From positions 1-45,971 of the forward strand of contig JAFUDJ010000013.1 in assembly GCA_017459445.1 (NCBI GenBank): a stretch of 45,971 nucleotides of DNA. The letters are read 5' to 3'. The position numbers were made by a program, and so were the translations under genes. The DNA comes from Prevotella sp. GTDB taxonomy: Bacteria > Bacteroidota > Bacteroidia > Bacteroidales > Bacteroidaceae. The notes beneath the pieces were generated by a model. It saw only the letters and a list, made by a program, of their open reading frames with translations, made no database searches and had not been told where the DNA came from. Shown piece by piece: positions 45,791 to 45,971 of this stretch. Each line of letters starts with the position of its first letter. The stretch's first letter is position 1.

Positions 45791-45971
45791 TCATCCCATC
45801 ACCACGTCGAGCACCATCATCAGCACGAAGCCGATGGCAAAGCCAATGGTGCTGAAGTTGGAGTGCTCACCCTCTGAAGCCTCAGGGATGAGTTCTTCTA
45901 CGACGACATAGAACATAGCACCGGCGGCAAAGGCCAGCATATAGGGCAGCACCGGCGTCATCAGCGAAGCC
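45791..45971 (-). CDS. ZIP-family metal transporter, 3' end only
   Basis: The last 60 codons of a gene that begins beyond the window run on the minus strand to a stop at 45791-45793. The residues include PYMLAFAAGAMFYVVVEELIPEASE, of which MFYVVVEELIPEA is a typical metal-binding ZIP membrane helix, then GFAIGFVLMMVLDVVMG as the last helix. ZIP proteins carry zinc or iron into the cytoplasm. No further N-terminal evidence is available. It may be the first gene of the run containing flavodoxin. Confidence 0.85.
   Translation of the reverse strand, partial: ASLMTPVLPYMLAFAAGAMFYVVVEELIPEASEGEHSNFSTIGFAIGFVLMMVLDVVMG

Overview
The window reads as a chromosomal segment of a saccharolytic Bacteroidales bacterium, most likely a Prevotella-type (Prevotellaceae) gut or rumen organism. 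The evidence is a complete SusC/SusD/SusE/SusF outer-membrane starch system, a GH97 glucosidase, Bacteroidetes-type promoters (TAnnTTTG at -7 with TTG or TTTG about 20 bp upstream), Prevotella-like C-terminal tails ending in VxGKKV-type sequence on exported enzymes, and purine-rich degenerate repeats between genes. No rRNA, tRNA, CRISPR array, integrase or transposase was seen.

Layout. (1) 241-1383: an exported GH105 unsaturated glycuronyl hydrolase, followed by about 480 bases with a decayed, frameshifted minus-strand coding remnant between two copies of a 21-bp direct repeat. (2) 1862-9053 (+): a tight housekeeping run of lpxA, miaA, a bifunctional class A penicillin-binding protein, a PIF1-like helicase with a TTG start, and a GT4 glycosyltransferase. 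(3) 9067-11145: a GH5 endoglucanase (-) divergent from a small coiled-coil protein (+), with three 22-bp-spaced palindromes and a strong terminator behind the latter. (4) 11165-22406 (-): a maltodextrin run of LacI regulator, MFS maltose/maltooligosaccharide transporter, GH77 with two CBM20 modules, GH97, type I pullulanase and SusA-like neopullulanase. (5) 22634-30055 (+): susC, susD, susE and susF, divergent from the LacI gene across a 227-bp region with LacI-type operators, ending in a strong terminator. (6) 30132-30674: a 543-bp repeat element with 39-bp imperfect terminal inverted repeats. (7) 30838-32907 (+): a secreted GH13 alpha-amylase with a CBM26-like module. (8) 33005-36913 (-): an endonuclease I family nuclease followed by an M6 metalloprotease, both with the secretion-tail-like C-terminus. 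(9) 37082-42836 (-): a seven-gene run of exported proteins, mostly of unknown function, including one DUF6175-like protein and two paralogous small proteins. (10) 43075-43209 (+): a promoter-to-terminator unit with no sizeable ORF, a candidate small RNA. (11) 43229-45731 (-): flavodoxin, radical SAM protein and a metallo-beta-lactamase/rubredoxin fusion, preceded by the 3' end of a ZIP metal transporter cut by the window edge.

How the genes work together. Starch would be cut outside by the secreted amylase, bound by SusD/E/F and imported by SusC. In the periplasm it would be cut by the neopullulanase, pullulanase and GH97 enzyme. Malto-oligosaccharides would enter the cytoplasm through the MFS carrier and be rearranged by the GH77 enzyme. 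A LacI-family repressor, rather than the SusR of Bacteroides thetaiotaomicron, probably controls both arms. The best candidates for something undescribed are the seven-gene exported cluster, the 543-bp inverted-repeat element, the orphan small transcript and the lactonase-like/rubredoxin/flavodoxin/radical SAM cassette.
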